Below, piece by piece: positions 50,123 through 61,046 of a DNA stretch of 64,000 nucleotides. Below the pieces are notes generated by a model that was given only the letters and a program-made list of their open reading frames with translations, was not told the DNA's origin and did no database searches. The stretch's first letter is position 1. The number at the start of each line of letters is the position of its first letter. The DNA is from Zygnema circumcarinatum (lineage: Eukaryota; Streptophyta; Zygnematophyceae; Zygnematales; Zygnemataceae): positions 4,335,573-4,399,572 of the forward strand of contig CM074805.1 of the NCBI GenBank assembly GCA_037447605.1, in the 5' to 3' direction. The translations under genes and the position numbers were made by a program.

Positions 50123-53100
50123 CTAGTTTTCGGTGACTCCCAGATTTGCAAAGAGCTGGTCTTCAGAGAGGTCTGCCAGTATGGAGTGGACGGAGGCGAT
50201 GACACCTGTCACTCCCGCCACTGTGCAGACAGCGGCTAAGCAAACATTGGCCCAATAGATGAGTCTTGGAGGGCGCCGAACAGCGAGGTACATAGCGATG
50301 GGAACGACCATATCAACGGGAGTGATAGCGAGAGCGCCTGCAAGGGAGGAGAGCAACAAAGTGAGGACTCACATGTTAATGATGTATTCAGAAAATGAGA
50401 AAACGCGGAGGAGAACTCGAAGAGGGAGGGCGAAAGGAGTGAGGAGTGACTCACCGATGAGTGCGATAAAGTCTCCCAGAAAGGGCAACCTGTAAAACCC
50501 ACATGTTTGAAACCGCTGTCAGCTTTTCCAAGTTTGGCAATTTCACGCACACGCATTTTTTCCTGAAACGAAGCTCGTCGCGATCGCTCCATAGAGAGAG
50601 GAAGTGGAGAGGAGAAAGAGGGGGAGAGGGGGAGAATGGGATGCTGGCAAATTGGCCGAGAAGAGCCAAAGAGTGATAGGGAGGTGAGCGGGGAACAGGG
50701 AGGAGGAGAGAGATGTAGAGAGGGAGGGGAGGAGCGGGGAGAAGACTTACGCTGCCGCCATCAAAGCAAGTGAAGCATTGTACAGAATTCGCATAAGACT
50801 GCGCAGCAACCAGCGCTTCCAACTCCACACGCCCTTCCCCTTCACGTGCGAATAAATCCATGACTCGCCCAACTCCAACACCGGGGCATTGCATAGCTGC
50901 GAACAAGGGGGGGGAGAACGTTTATGGATTAAGTGGTTCGGTAGGGTTTTTGGAAGTGAGGATCAAGCAGAGCGATTCTGAAGAGGAGAAGAATGAGACG
51001 GGGGGGAAGGAGGGGGATTTGGAGTGAGGGTGGTAGGCAGCAGGCAGTTGGAGGTATGAGGGACAGAGGAAGAGAAGGGAGGGAAAAGGGAAGGGTGAGA
51101 AAGAGGAGTGGACGTGAGTGAGAGGAGGTTGCGAGTGGCTAAGGGGGGGTCGGGGAGTGTAGGGGGAGAGGGGATAGAGAGGTGGATGAGAATGAAGTGA
51201 GGAGCACTGTGCGAGCAAGAAACTGAGTGGAGTAAGCGAGGAAAAAGTTGACACAGAGCGAGAGGACAAAGTGTTGGAGGAGAGGAGGGAGAGATTTGGA
51301 GTGTAAGGACGAGGAGAGAGTGTGAGAAGGGAAAAGGGAAGCTTTGGATGCACCTGAACTCCGCAGATTGCACTGCATACGGTGATGAGATTAATGGCGA
51401 CTAGAGGCCACGCAGGGCCCCCAATAGACGCCATATAGGAGGGGAGGTTGGACTGGTCGCTCTCTGCTAGCCCATAGCCTGCACTCCCCAGCAAATCCCT
51501 TCTAAATTTCCATCAGCACGTGGTTTTTGCTGAGGGTTTTTAAACAGAAGGATAAGTGAATTTAATTGTCTACATACATAAGAGTGCGATTTTCAGACTG
51601 CCTTACCGTATGCCCAGTAGCCGACAATTGCAATTGGGATGTAAGTGAATGCAAGGAGCGTGTACAAGACGCCGATGGCTTTGTACATTGTAAGCACGGA
51701 GGGGTGCTTGGCATTTGACTGCAATAGGGCACAATGAATTCAATCATTATGAGAGGAGCGCACTATAAGGTAAAGAAAGAAGCAACAGCGGAAGACAGAG
51801 CTACTCAAACAAAAAGGGGGGGAGGGAGACGAGAGAGGGGCTGGCGGAGAAAGAGAGCGAGAGGACAGGAGAGAGAGAGGAGAGGGAGAGAGTGAGCGAG
51901 AGAGAGAGAAAGGAGGGGGAGAAGAGGGAGGGTTACCTGAATTTCGGGAATAATGGTGTCGCCATATATGAAGATGACAATGGACATGCCGGTGAGGACC
52001 CCCCATGCTTTGTTGGAGGTGGAGCCATTCCCCAGGTTGTAGTAGCGCTGGGGGATGCAGTCCGGAGGGGAGTCGCCCGAAGGGCACTGTGGGTATGTGT
52101 ACACTGAGAGAGAGAGAGGGAGAGAGAGAGAGCGAGAGATGTGTGAGAGAGGGTGATTTGAGAGAGGGGGATGTGAGAGATGTGATGAGTGTAGAGGGTC
52201 AGGGGGAGGGATAGCGAGAGGAGGAAGGGAGGGAAGGGACGAGAGGGGAGAGTGAGTGCGAGCGAGGGGCGGAAAAGGAGAGGACGACAGAGAAGGGGAA
52301 ACGAGGTAGAGAAAGTAGAGATTCGAGAGAGTGGAAAAATGGTAGAAAGGAATTGCTTTTGTCATGCCGCACGTGACTTTATCAAGATTGCCATTGTATG
52401 GAGAGCGATTTTGTTGTCAACCCCTTTCTTACTAGAAAAGAGACTACAGTTCTTGACGGTTTTCTGACAGCTTTTGCATTCATCCCCGAGATTCCTTCCT
52501 ATGCACTCAATGAGTTCCTTTCTGCGAATGTGCTGATCTCTGTGAAAAACAAAGTTGATGAGAATTTTAGAGTCACACAGCTTGACCAGTAGTTGGCCAT
52601 AAACACAAAAGCCCCTGACACGAGAAGATGTGAAAAGAGGGAGAGAAAGAGAGCGAGAGAGGAGAGAGTGGGTAACCACCTTGGTAGATGCTGAGACCTA
52701 TGGCTCCAAAAGTGTATACGTATGTGGACACCATGGCAAAACCGTTGATGATCCGAAGGGAGTGAATGGTTGGAAGCTGTGACAACACAATGACGAAAAG
52801 TAACACAACTACTATCCACTCGGATAAAGTAACTTCCGTATTGCCCGGATAGTAGATCTGGCTGATCGCCTGCGCCCACTCGCCCCACCGCTCACTTCAT
52901 TAGCTACATCCACGTAGAACTCCAATACTTCTCACTTCCCCTCTCCCACCCTATAGAGTCTCCTTCTCCCTTCCTCCCTTCTATCTCCCATCGTCGTCCC
53001 CCCATTCTCCTTCCCTCGTCAATTCCCCTTGCAATCCACCCCAAGTCTTTCTCTTCCCTCCCTACCTCTCTCATCTTCACCTCGAATTCTTCTTGCTCTG

Positions 53101-54106
53101 CCTTCTCCCGAACCCCCTGCCATTCAACCCAAATTCTTTACCCCCCTCCTCCCACCCCCCCCCAACTCCCTCCCCCCCTCTTCCCTTCCAACTCCTCCCC
53201 CCTCCCCTCCGGCCACGCCTTCCCCCCTCCAACCCCCTCCCCACTCTCCCCTCCTCCCCCTCCTCCCCACCTCTCTCTTTTCCCTTCCTCCTCTCCCCTC
53301 TCTTCCCTCTTCCCCTCCCCCTCGTCCCACCTCCCCCCCTCTACCTCCTCTCCATCCCCCCTGTCCCATTTCCTCCCACCTCCCTCTCCCAACCTCTCCC
53401 CTCCTCCCCGCTTCCCCCCCCTCTCCTTTCCCTCCCAACTTCACCCCCTCTCCTCTTCCTCCCCCCCCCCTCCCTCCCCCCACCTGCAGGCTGAGACCGC
53501 TCTGTATGAAGACGGAGACGTTGCTCCCCATGAGGTAGGCCCACTGGCAGGGCCATATGACGCACTGCCCGAAGGTCTCCCCGAAGATGGACTCCACGAG
53601 GTCCCTGTACCGCACGTGCCGGCGGCCGTCCCACTCGTGCAGGGAGGCGACGAGCGTGGCCGTGTAGAGAGTGACGCAGAAGAAGAGGAGCAGCGCGACG
53701 AGGCCGAACCCCCACCCGAGGAGGGCCATCGCGTAGGGGAGGCTAAGGAGGGCGGGGCCGGCAACCGCCGTGGTAAGGTGGAAGCCGACGTAGTACCTGG
53801 GGGAGGGGGAGAGGAGAGGGGTAAGGTGGGGAGGGAGGGAGGGGAGGGAGGGAGAGCTTGGAAGAGTAAGGGAGTTAGATGCCAGCCTCCTTGAAGTAAG
53901 CAGATCTAGACCCAATTCAGTGTACAATTGGAGGTAAAGCTTAAAAAATTAGAGATACATTCGTTATTTGCATGATAGGTTGCAACAAATTTACATTTTG
54001 GATTTTATGAGGATTAGGCTGCGTACCAGTCGCCCTTGCCAACGTCAAAGGAGGGAGGAGCATCCTCAAAGCTGTCCTCGTCTTCTTCTCTTATTCCCTT
54101 CTCCAT
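50123..54106 (-). CDS. amino-acid/GABA transporter, AAAP family (GAT1-like)
   Basis: Starts at ATG 54106 with an acidic cytosolic tail (MEKGIREEDEDSFEDAPP) ending FDVGKGDW. Exon 2 (about 53790 down to 53488) opens YYVGFHLTTAVAGPALLSLP, the first transmembrane segment and signature of plant GABA/proline-type AAAP carriers, followed by FGQCVIWPCQWAYLMGSNVS. Later exons: QIYYPGNTEVTLSEWIVVVL and SLRIINGFAMVSTYVYTFG (52690-52880); CIPQRYYNLGNGS and GVLTGMSIVIFIYGDTIIPE (51940-52100); VLYTLLAFTYIPIAIVGYWA (51605-51720); LAESDQSNLPSYMASIGG (51355-51480); a segment near 50755-50900; and GALAITPVDMVVPIAMYLAV to the stop at 50123. Around eleven membrane segments are expected. The family symports small neutral amino acids with protons at plasma or endomembranes; the substrate is inferred only. 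Introns are extreme purine/pyrimidine tracts. Confidence 0.9.
52930..53485. repeat. long polypyrimidine tract in a transporter intron
   Basis: More than 500 bp of almost pure C and T on the plus strand (CCCCTCC, CTTCCC, CCTCTCC), equal to a polypurine transcript region on the minus strand. It gives three long overlapping open frames (Pro/Ser/Leu-rich on plus, Gly/Glu/Arg-rich on minus) that are artefacts. It separates the exon with WAYLMGSNVS from the next exon. Confidence 0.85.
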
Positions 54107-54896
54107 GGCTGCGGAACGACAAGCTACCGCTTCTCAGCTCACTTTGTCCTTTCCGCCACTCTCACTACTCTCTTTCTCTCTCTTTCCTCTCTCTTCTCAC
54201 CCGCTTACCATTCTCTGATTTCTCTTGATATTCCCATTTCCCTTTTCTCCACTCTTCTTTATCTTTCTCTCAGTCCTTCCTGTTACCTTCCACAGTCTCT
54301 CCTCTCCTCTTGCTCTCTTCTTCCCCTCGTCCCTCCCTTTCCACCCTACCTCCCCCCCACTCTCCCTCCTCTCCTTCCCTACCTCCCCTCCCTTCTCTCC
54401 GCCTCCCTCTCCCTCCACTCCCTCCTCTCCCTGCCTCCCTCCTCTCCCTGCCTCCCTCCCTGCTCCCCTCCCCTCCCGCACTCCCCGCCGCGCTGTTCCT
54501 CTCGACTGTGACACCCGTCACGCCATGTCACCACCTTCTGACCATGTGGCAGCCTCCCCGGCAGTCTCCGGGTCCCGGCGGGGAGCTCCCCGTCCGCACA
54601 TGCGGCCGCGCCCTCCCATTGGTGGAACCTCCATTATTCGCGCGCGACCTGCATAAGTTCCCGTTCCATGTCCCTTTTCAGTTCAACCGACAAAATCCGT
54701 TCAACAAACGTTTTAGTAAACGGGGAATTCCATAGAACCTTCTCCCGTCCCTTCTACCGTCCATCCCGTTGTCCACGTGGATCAATCATGCTTTGCCATG
54801 TCAGAGTTTTGCACGCGTGGCAAATCGTGGTTGGCGCTCGATGAAGAGGAGGGTAGCCTTAAGGCCGTTTCCTTCAGACCTCTTCTTCAGTCCGCC
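54107..54896. promoter_or_regulatory. bidirectional promoter region, transporter / malonyl-CoA synthetase
   Basis: About 790 bp separate the two divergent start codons. The transporter-side half (54200-54500) is a pyrimidine-rich tract that may be promoter or 5' UTR. The right half is mixed and contains ACCCGTCACGCCATGTCACC (54510-54529) and CCACGTGG at 54774-54781. The last one overlaps an upstream in-frame ATG at 54777. Confidence 0.5.
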
Positions 54897-56896
54897 ATGG
54901 AGACGCTGCTCGCGGCGGCATCCATGGAGGGCAGGCTAGCGGTCCTCTCGGAGGGGAGGGCTTACTCCTATGGCGCCCTGCTCCGTCTCTCGCGGCAGCT
55001 GGCCCTTGAACTTGGAATCCAAAGCGCGCCTCCTCTCCCGCCCTCTGCACCCTCCAGGAGCACATCTCCACAAACCCTAAAATCTGTTGGAAGTGAGAGA
55101 AGCCTCGCCGCGGCTTGTGGATATGGAAGGGGTCCTTCTTCTGCATGGCTGCAACCATGGCGTGACGCCCTTGGTTGTCTGCATGCTGAGAGGCACCTAC
55201 ATCTCTGTCTTGCACAGCGCAGAGCTGGATTCTCACTTCTTCCAGGGAGTGTTGATCCACTTGAATTATATGGAAGAATAGAAGCAGCTGGTATTGCTAG
55301 CAACAACTTCGTAAGAGCAGACGTGGCCCTTCGTGGCAACCAGCCGCACTTTAGAAGGGGGCAGAGCACATTTCCTGCACTTGATGGCCCCAGGGTTGGG
55401 ATCTATGCGGAGCCAACTGTGCAGTTCGTATCTGCCCTTTGGGCCACGTGGCGTGCAGGAGGAGTTGCCGTCCCATTGGCAACATCACACCCTGATGCCG
55501 AACTCACACATGTTTTGCGCGATGCGGTGCGCTTTCAGAGCTTCTTTACTAACATTATTGTGTTATCTTTGCGCAAAATTTCCCTATGTAAACCGCGTGA
55601 ACCAAAGAGAGCGCTTCTTTCGTATCGCATCGATGCATTCATGGTAGTTGTCGCCCAAGAAACGCTGAACTTGATTTCAAGGTTTTTTAAGCGTAGAGTC
55701 TGAAATGTGAGGAGTACACTTCAAATGAGTTCAGCGTGGTAAATTTAGGGTTCAAGGCCCTAAACAGCCGACGGAGTGGATGCGGTAATGGGTGCGTGGT
55801 CCTCGGGACCCTTCACAGGTAGAAAGCGATGATTGATATGCTTTTCTCCGATTCAAGTTGCAACACTTAACACTTTAGCTTATGCTAACGGGTTTACAAA
55901 AAAATAGGAGCACTTGCGCTTGAGTTCAATGTAAAGCCAATGCTGTCACCCACACAGCAGATTGAGCATGACCTAATCACCATTGGCATCTCACCGAAAT
56001 ATTGCATTGAGCATCCGATGTGACAAGCATTTGGATTTCGGTGAAAGAGATTCCTGTCTTTCGCGTGCATAAATCAGTTTTCATTTGCTCAATGGAAAGT
56101 TGGGAGCTAGTTTCCTGGATGTTCCAAGTAAGTCTGCCTAAATATGGCGTCATAACTAGTTCTCTTGATTCTAAATTGCAAACGCCTTCCTTTCTCCTTC
56201 AACAGGCCGTGCATTACTTATTGGCGGGGTGTAGTTGAGGTTTCGGTTGAACTGCTTTTGGCTCATCGTATCATTTCAACAATTATTTCGAACTATTCAA
56301 AAAAATAACATCAATGTATTCTTTAACCTTCTCTAAGGCCAGTTCCTTTTCCTTCCCCCGTCAGGACTCGCCAATACTCGAGAAACGGTCAACGGTGTCT
56401 AGCAAGCTTGGTTTCACCCTCTGCCATTCAATGAAATGACATTCAATTCATTAGGAAAGATTAACGATTCATACACGGCCGACCTTTTCCAGAGCCGTAC
56501 ATCTCCCTGCTGGATCACACCATAGCACTTCCCTGCTGTTACATAAACAGACATTTCCTTCTCATCCCTGCTTGTACGACAACCTCACCCAGAAGCTTAG
56601 AAGTTTCTCCCCATGGGTGCAGGATGTCTCCATAGTGGTGGCCCCAGAAGCTCAGCGAAACCGACTCAAAAATCTCTCTGAGTCCTGCAATGCTCGCTTT
56701 GTGGGGCTGCCCCCTCTCACCTGCACAGCGTCCAAACTTCTGCAAAAACATGACAAGCCCTCTGTGGCGAGCCTCATGGTGAACTGCCCCCCCCCAGGTG
56801 GGGGCACACCTCTCGACAAGCTATACCATCTTTCTATGTGTTGTCGCTGGATTGCTTCTCTCTGCTTCTGCTACTCGCCCCGATAGCACAAACAGG

Positions 56897-56933
<37 letters not shown>

Positions 56934-58466
56934 CAACTGTGGGAGGGCTTCTGGGGCTCCACTTCTCATATCTTCATATCTGCGTTGTTGCATGATGACT
57001 TCTGCCAACAGATGGGCAGTCGGCAGCCATGATCGTGTACACGAGTGGGACGACAGGACGGCCGAAAGGGGCTGTGCATACTCACTGCAGCCTTGCAGCA
57101 CAGGTGGATTGCATCGCTCCGGAGCCATAGTGAAGGGATGGTGCAGAGGAGAGTGAACAAAGTAGGAAGGTGCATGGGAGTTTGGCCATGCATCCATCAT
57201 GGTATGGCTGACTTGGGCATGCATGCATGCATGGCCAGGCCGAGATGATAGGGGAAGCGTGGGAGTACTCCCCAAACGACTGCATGCTGAACTGCCTTCC
57301 TCTGCACCATATCCGTTTCCCATTTGAGAATCGCTTTCATGGAAATAGAATAACGGTAAATGTAACCATGCATAGTCCAAACAAGCCCCAAGTTCAGTTC
57401 AATTGTTGTTTCTTTTTCTGCCTTTTGGTTTGGAATGGCAACATGCTGTGAGAAATTCTGACAGCGAAGTGTACAACTTTGATACTTTTCTTGGATTCAA
57501 GCTCCGTTCTTTAACACATAGAGAACATGTCCATGGAGCCATGAACGCCCTCATTGCTCCTCTCTCAAGTGGGGGCTCGGTAAGCAGGCCAACTTTCTCA
57601 ACTCCTTTTCCTTCCTTTCACATTGACTTAGTATCACATCATCCCTAGAGACATCAATTCCATTTTAAGCTTGTTTTCATTCGAATGCATCCGTTGAATC
57701 CTCGTCTTTATGTTTTGTATGCATGATGACCTAACAGTGGCTAAAACCCTGATGGACTGAACCCTTTCTCTTGTTTACCAGGTGGAGTTTATGCCCAAAT
57801 TCAGCCCTAGCAAAGTGTGGGCGAGATGGAGAGAGTCATATCCAGAAGACGAATCTCCTCAGAAAAATGCCATAACAATGTTCACAGGGGTGAGCCTGAC
57901 ACTATAAGTCACGTCTGTCACGTTTGTTATGTTGAAACAATTTTTGCTCTGAACGTCCCAAGTTTGAAGAGAAGAGAATTCAGTTGAGAATTCGACTGTT
58001 GTGAACTTGATAATTTGTGGGTTTTGTTGATTGTCCTTCATGCTGACGCTATGGGAGAGCAGGTCCCAACCATGTATGTCCGCCTCCTTCAAACCTACGA
58101 TGCCATGGGAGAGAGGGAGAAGGAGGCCTCCTCTCGAGCGGCTCGGAAACTGCGACTAATGGTGAGGTCAAACTGCAGACTGAGCTGCATAGAACTTGGT
58201 GCTTTTCCTTTCATGAGCTCCTGGAGAAGCTTCTCAACTGAGGGTTCCATGGGCGGTTTCTTATTGAATTGGTGAAGTGGAGGGAGGGAGAGAGGGAGAG
58301 AGGGAGGGAGGAGAGGAAGGTGTGTGTGTGGTGACAGTCCTCCAAGTGTGGTGCAGATGTGCGGCTCTGCTGCTCTTCCAGAAGTTGTGATGGAACGGTG
58401 GGAGGCAGTAACAGGCCACCGGCTGCTGGAACGATATGGCATGACTGAGGTGTGGTGCCCTCTCTC

Positions 58467-58528
<62 letters not shown>

Positions 58529-60097
58529 GCCCTCTCTCTCGCTCGCTCTTTCCTCTCTCTCCCCCCTCTCTCTCCTACCCCCCGACTCCTCCCACACTCC
58601 CTCACTCCCATGATTATGGGTGGGGGCAGCTTGGCATGGCACTCACGAATCCCCTGCGAGGGGAGAGGCGGCCCGGACACGTGGGAGGTCCCTTTCCGGG
58701 AGTGAAGGTGCCGCTGCTCTCCTCCCACTCTGCTGCAGGAGAGGGGAGGAGAGAGGAGAGAGAGGGCCAGAGAGTAGGAGAGAGTGAGGTCTCGGTTTAT
58801 CTGTGCTATTCTTTCTGAGACGAGATGATTCAAAAGTGCAGTACTTTCTCAGTATGTAAATGTACGTTCACTCTCAATTTCGGAGCCTGTTTGTTTCAGG
58901 TCCAAGTTATTCCCGAAGATGGGAGGGAGGAGGGAGAGCTAAGAGTGCGGACCTCCGGCATGTTTCGTGAATATTGGAGGAGGCCTGAAGTGAGCAAGGT
59001 TTCTTGCCAGCCTCGATGAGAAGATCACAAAAAACATGAAAAGATGTTTTCCTTGTTATAACAAAATACCCAATTGCAGGCAACTTTTGTCCTGCCAGTT
59101 TACAAGGGAGAGGGATGGGCCAGACAGGCAACTAAAGAAGCATTCGACGAAGAGGGTTTCTTTCTTACAGGAGATGCGGTGAAAGTCGAAGATGGGTACT
59201 TTCGAGTTCTAGGAAGTAAGCATTCTCGATGCGTCGAATCCCCTCAATGCACCATGGTTGGCATCTTCATATAGCCATGGATGAAGTTAAAGTTGAATGT
59301 GATGCTGTACTCATGCTGCTGTGAAAGGGAGGGGTTCAGGGCGGAGTGTTGATATCCTTAAGAGCGGTGGGTTCAAGGTTTCAGCTCTTGAGATCGAGGC
59401 AGCTCTCTTACAGGTGCGTAATTGTCACTTTTCCTGCAACTTGAGGGAGCACAGAGGAGGAGAGTTTTGTCCTTTCGGATATCCCAATAGAGACAGACGT
59501 AACCAGCGGCTTTGTGTTTACAGTATGCTGCTGTGTTGTGCCTTCTTGCAGCATCCCTTAATAGCAGAGTGCACAGTGGTAGGAGTGGCGGATGAGGAGT
59601 ATGGCGAGAGAATAGCGGCAGTGGTGGCCCTAAAGGAGGAGGGAGGAGGGGAGGCCTCACAGCAGAAATTGGACTTGGAGGGACTCCAAACATGGGCATT
59701 GGAACGCATGGCTCCCTACAAGGCATGGCACCATTTGGGCATGAACATGGCCATGAACACATGCATGAACATGAACAATGCTCGGTTACAATGAAAGGGT
59801 AACGTTTTCTGTGTTGTCCCGTCTGTTGGGCGTTCAGTTGGTGTGAACACGTGGCTCTCTTTTGCAGGTCCCTTCTGTGTTGAAGGTGGTCGCCAGCATT
59901 CCCCGAAATGCGATGGGCAAGGTGGGTGGGGCCTAAAACCCTTCAAACCCTAAAGGTGGCACGTGCTGCCCATGTTACTGAACGTGTGGAAGGTGAAGGT
60001 GGGTGCTGATTTTTCGGGCCTGAAATAATTTCTTTTTGGGGAATTGCAGGTGAATAAGAAAGAGGTTCTGCGAGATCTGTTCGGGCAGGGGATGTGA
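54897..60097 (+). CDS. malonyl-CoA synthetase-like acyl-activating enzyme (AAE13 / ACSF3 type)
   Basis: I start at ATG 54897 (GCCATGG context), where METLLAAASMEGRLAVLSEG aligns with known starts. An in-frame ATG at 54777 would add 40 residues and could give a second isoform. Exon order: RVGIYAEPTVQFVSALWATW to 55526; 56623 (DVSIVVAPEAQRNRL); about 57012 with the AMP-binding P-loop IVYTSGTTGRPKGAVHTH; 57240-57308 (EAWEYSPNDCMLNCLPLHH); 57527 (VHGAMNALIAPLSSGGS); VEFMPKFSPSKVWARWRESY; VPTMYVRLLQTYDAMGE; MCGSAALPEVVMERWEAVTG with ERYGMTE; LGMALTNPLRGERRPGHVGG; EEGFFLTGDAVKVEDGYF; VDILKSGGFKVSALEIEAAL; HPLIAECTVVGVADEEYGER; VPSVLKVVASIPRNAMGK; and VNKKEVLRDLFGQGM with stop 60095-60097. The motif Lys in NAMGKVNKKE is present. 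ACSF3/AAE13 convert malonate to malonyl-CoA in mitochondria and cytosol. Intron 57309-57526 is of AT-AC type. The segment between about 55010 and 55390 is unresolved. Confidence 0.92.
57309..57526 (+). other. U12-type AT-AC intron of the malonyl-CoA synthetase gene
   Basis: Exon ...CTGCACC is followed by ATATCCGTTT, close to the AT-AC U12 donor consensus ATATCCTTT. The 3' end has TTCTTTAAC (57507-57515), one mismatch from the U12 branch site TTCCTTAAC. The intron ends AC at 57526, 12 nt after the branch A. Joining gives CTG CAC C/AT GTC CAT GGA (LHHVHG), exactly the conserved family sequence. No GT-AG pair nearby restores this reading. Confidence 0.85.
58459..58535. repeat. (CT)n microsatellite in a synthetase intron
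   Basis: An almost pure CT run directly follows the donor after the ERYGMTE exon, so the start of this intron is a microsatellite. The complement yields false Glu/Arg-rich ORFs. Confidence 0.9.
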
Positions 60098-61046
60098 CGA
60101 CTGCTGGAGTCTGAACAGAAGGTGAAAGTATGGCAAATTTGGTGCAGTGCAATTTTTCTATTCAGGATTGTACTATGTTGTTTCATCGAAGGCGACAAAA
60201 CTCTTCTACAAACATCGTTCAAATGTTTCCAACGTCTGCCATTGATTGGCTGTTGACGTTTGAAAAGGACTTATATTTGTGGGAGCGCCTCCTGCCCCTG
60301 CTTTGTGCTTTTTCTCAAGTTTGGGGATCCTGTTAGTTCCTCATCGATGCTGGGTCAAGTGAGGGGGACTTGACAACATGTCGCGGTGATGTTTGCCGTT
60401 GAAAACATCACATCGAATGATGTTAACTTCACCTTCTGACATCAAATCTCAATGCAGAATTGAAGGGCTACACGGTGGCTCTTGACTGAGTTTTGCTATG
60501 GCATACATCCATCCATTCGTACATACTTCCGAAGGACACATGAAGTGGCTACTTCTCGATGCGTGTTGTTAGGCCTTGAAGTAGAGTTCCGCTCCTTAGC
60601 TTTTCTTTCGTTCTTCGGTCATTCGTGACCGGTTCTCCTTGGTTCTCTATGCTGCTTGTCTCAAATGTACATATTTGATGGCATCGCCATCGTGAGATCA
60701 AAAAATAAAAATGTGTGTTTTTGACATGAAGTTAATCTGCTAATTCACAATCAAGCAGATTCACTCCGACTGCGCGTAAATCAAACAGATGCGAATGAAT
60801 GGCTTATTCAACAAAAGAAATCACATGAAGGCTGAGTAGTCGACCTGCACAGGAAGAGTCAGCGTGTCCAAGCTACGCTTTCTTACTCTCATCAAAGGCG
60901 GGTCAGTCTGAGACAATGCAAAGGCCGCCACAAACTGCAACAGGAGCTTACATGCCTTCAACACCCCAAAAACTGGAAACCCCACTGTCCACAGGTTCTC
61001 TCCCAAGTACTCGCTGGTCTTTATATCTGTTCTGAAGCATGTAACA
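60098..61046. other. intergenic region between convergent synthetase and F-box genes
   Basis: This holds the 3' UTR of the synthetase gene (AAAAATAAAAATGTG near 60700 is a possible polyadenylation region) and the 3' side of the F-box gene. A minus-strand frame at 60821-61046 is open and codon-like (EYLGENLWTVGFPVFGVL) and directly follows the F-box stop in another frame; see findings. Confidence 0.5.

Noticed and set aside
53029-53927. Pro-rich (plus) and Gly/Glu/Arg-rich (minus) proteins
   Set aside because: They come from the intronic polypyrimidine tract; only the minus-strand part with YYVGFHLTTAVAG (above 53488) is a true transporter exon.
58261-58833. Glu/Arg-rich minus-strand ORFs
   Set aside because: They are produced by the (CT)n microsatellite in the synthetase intron.
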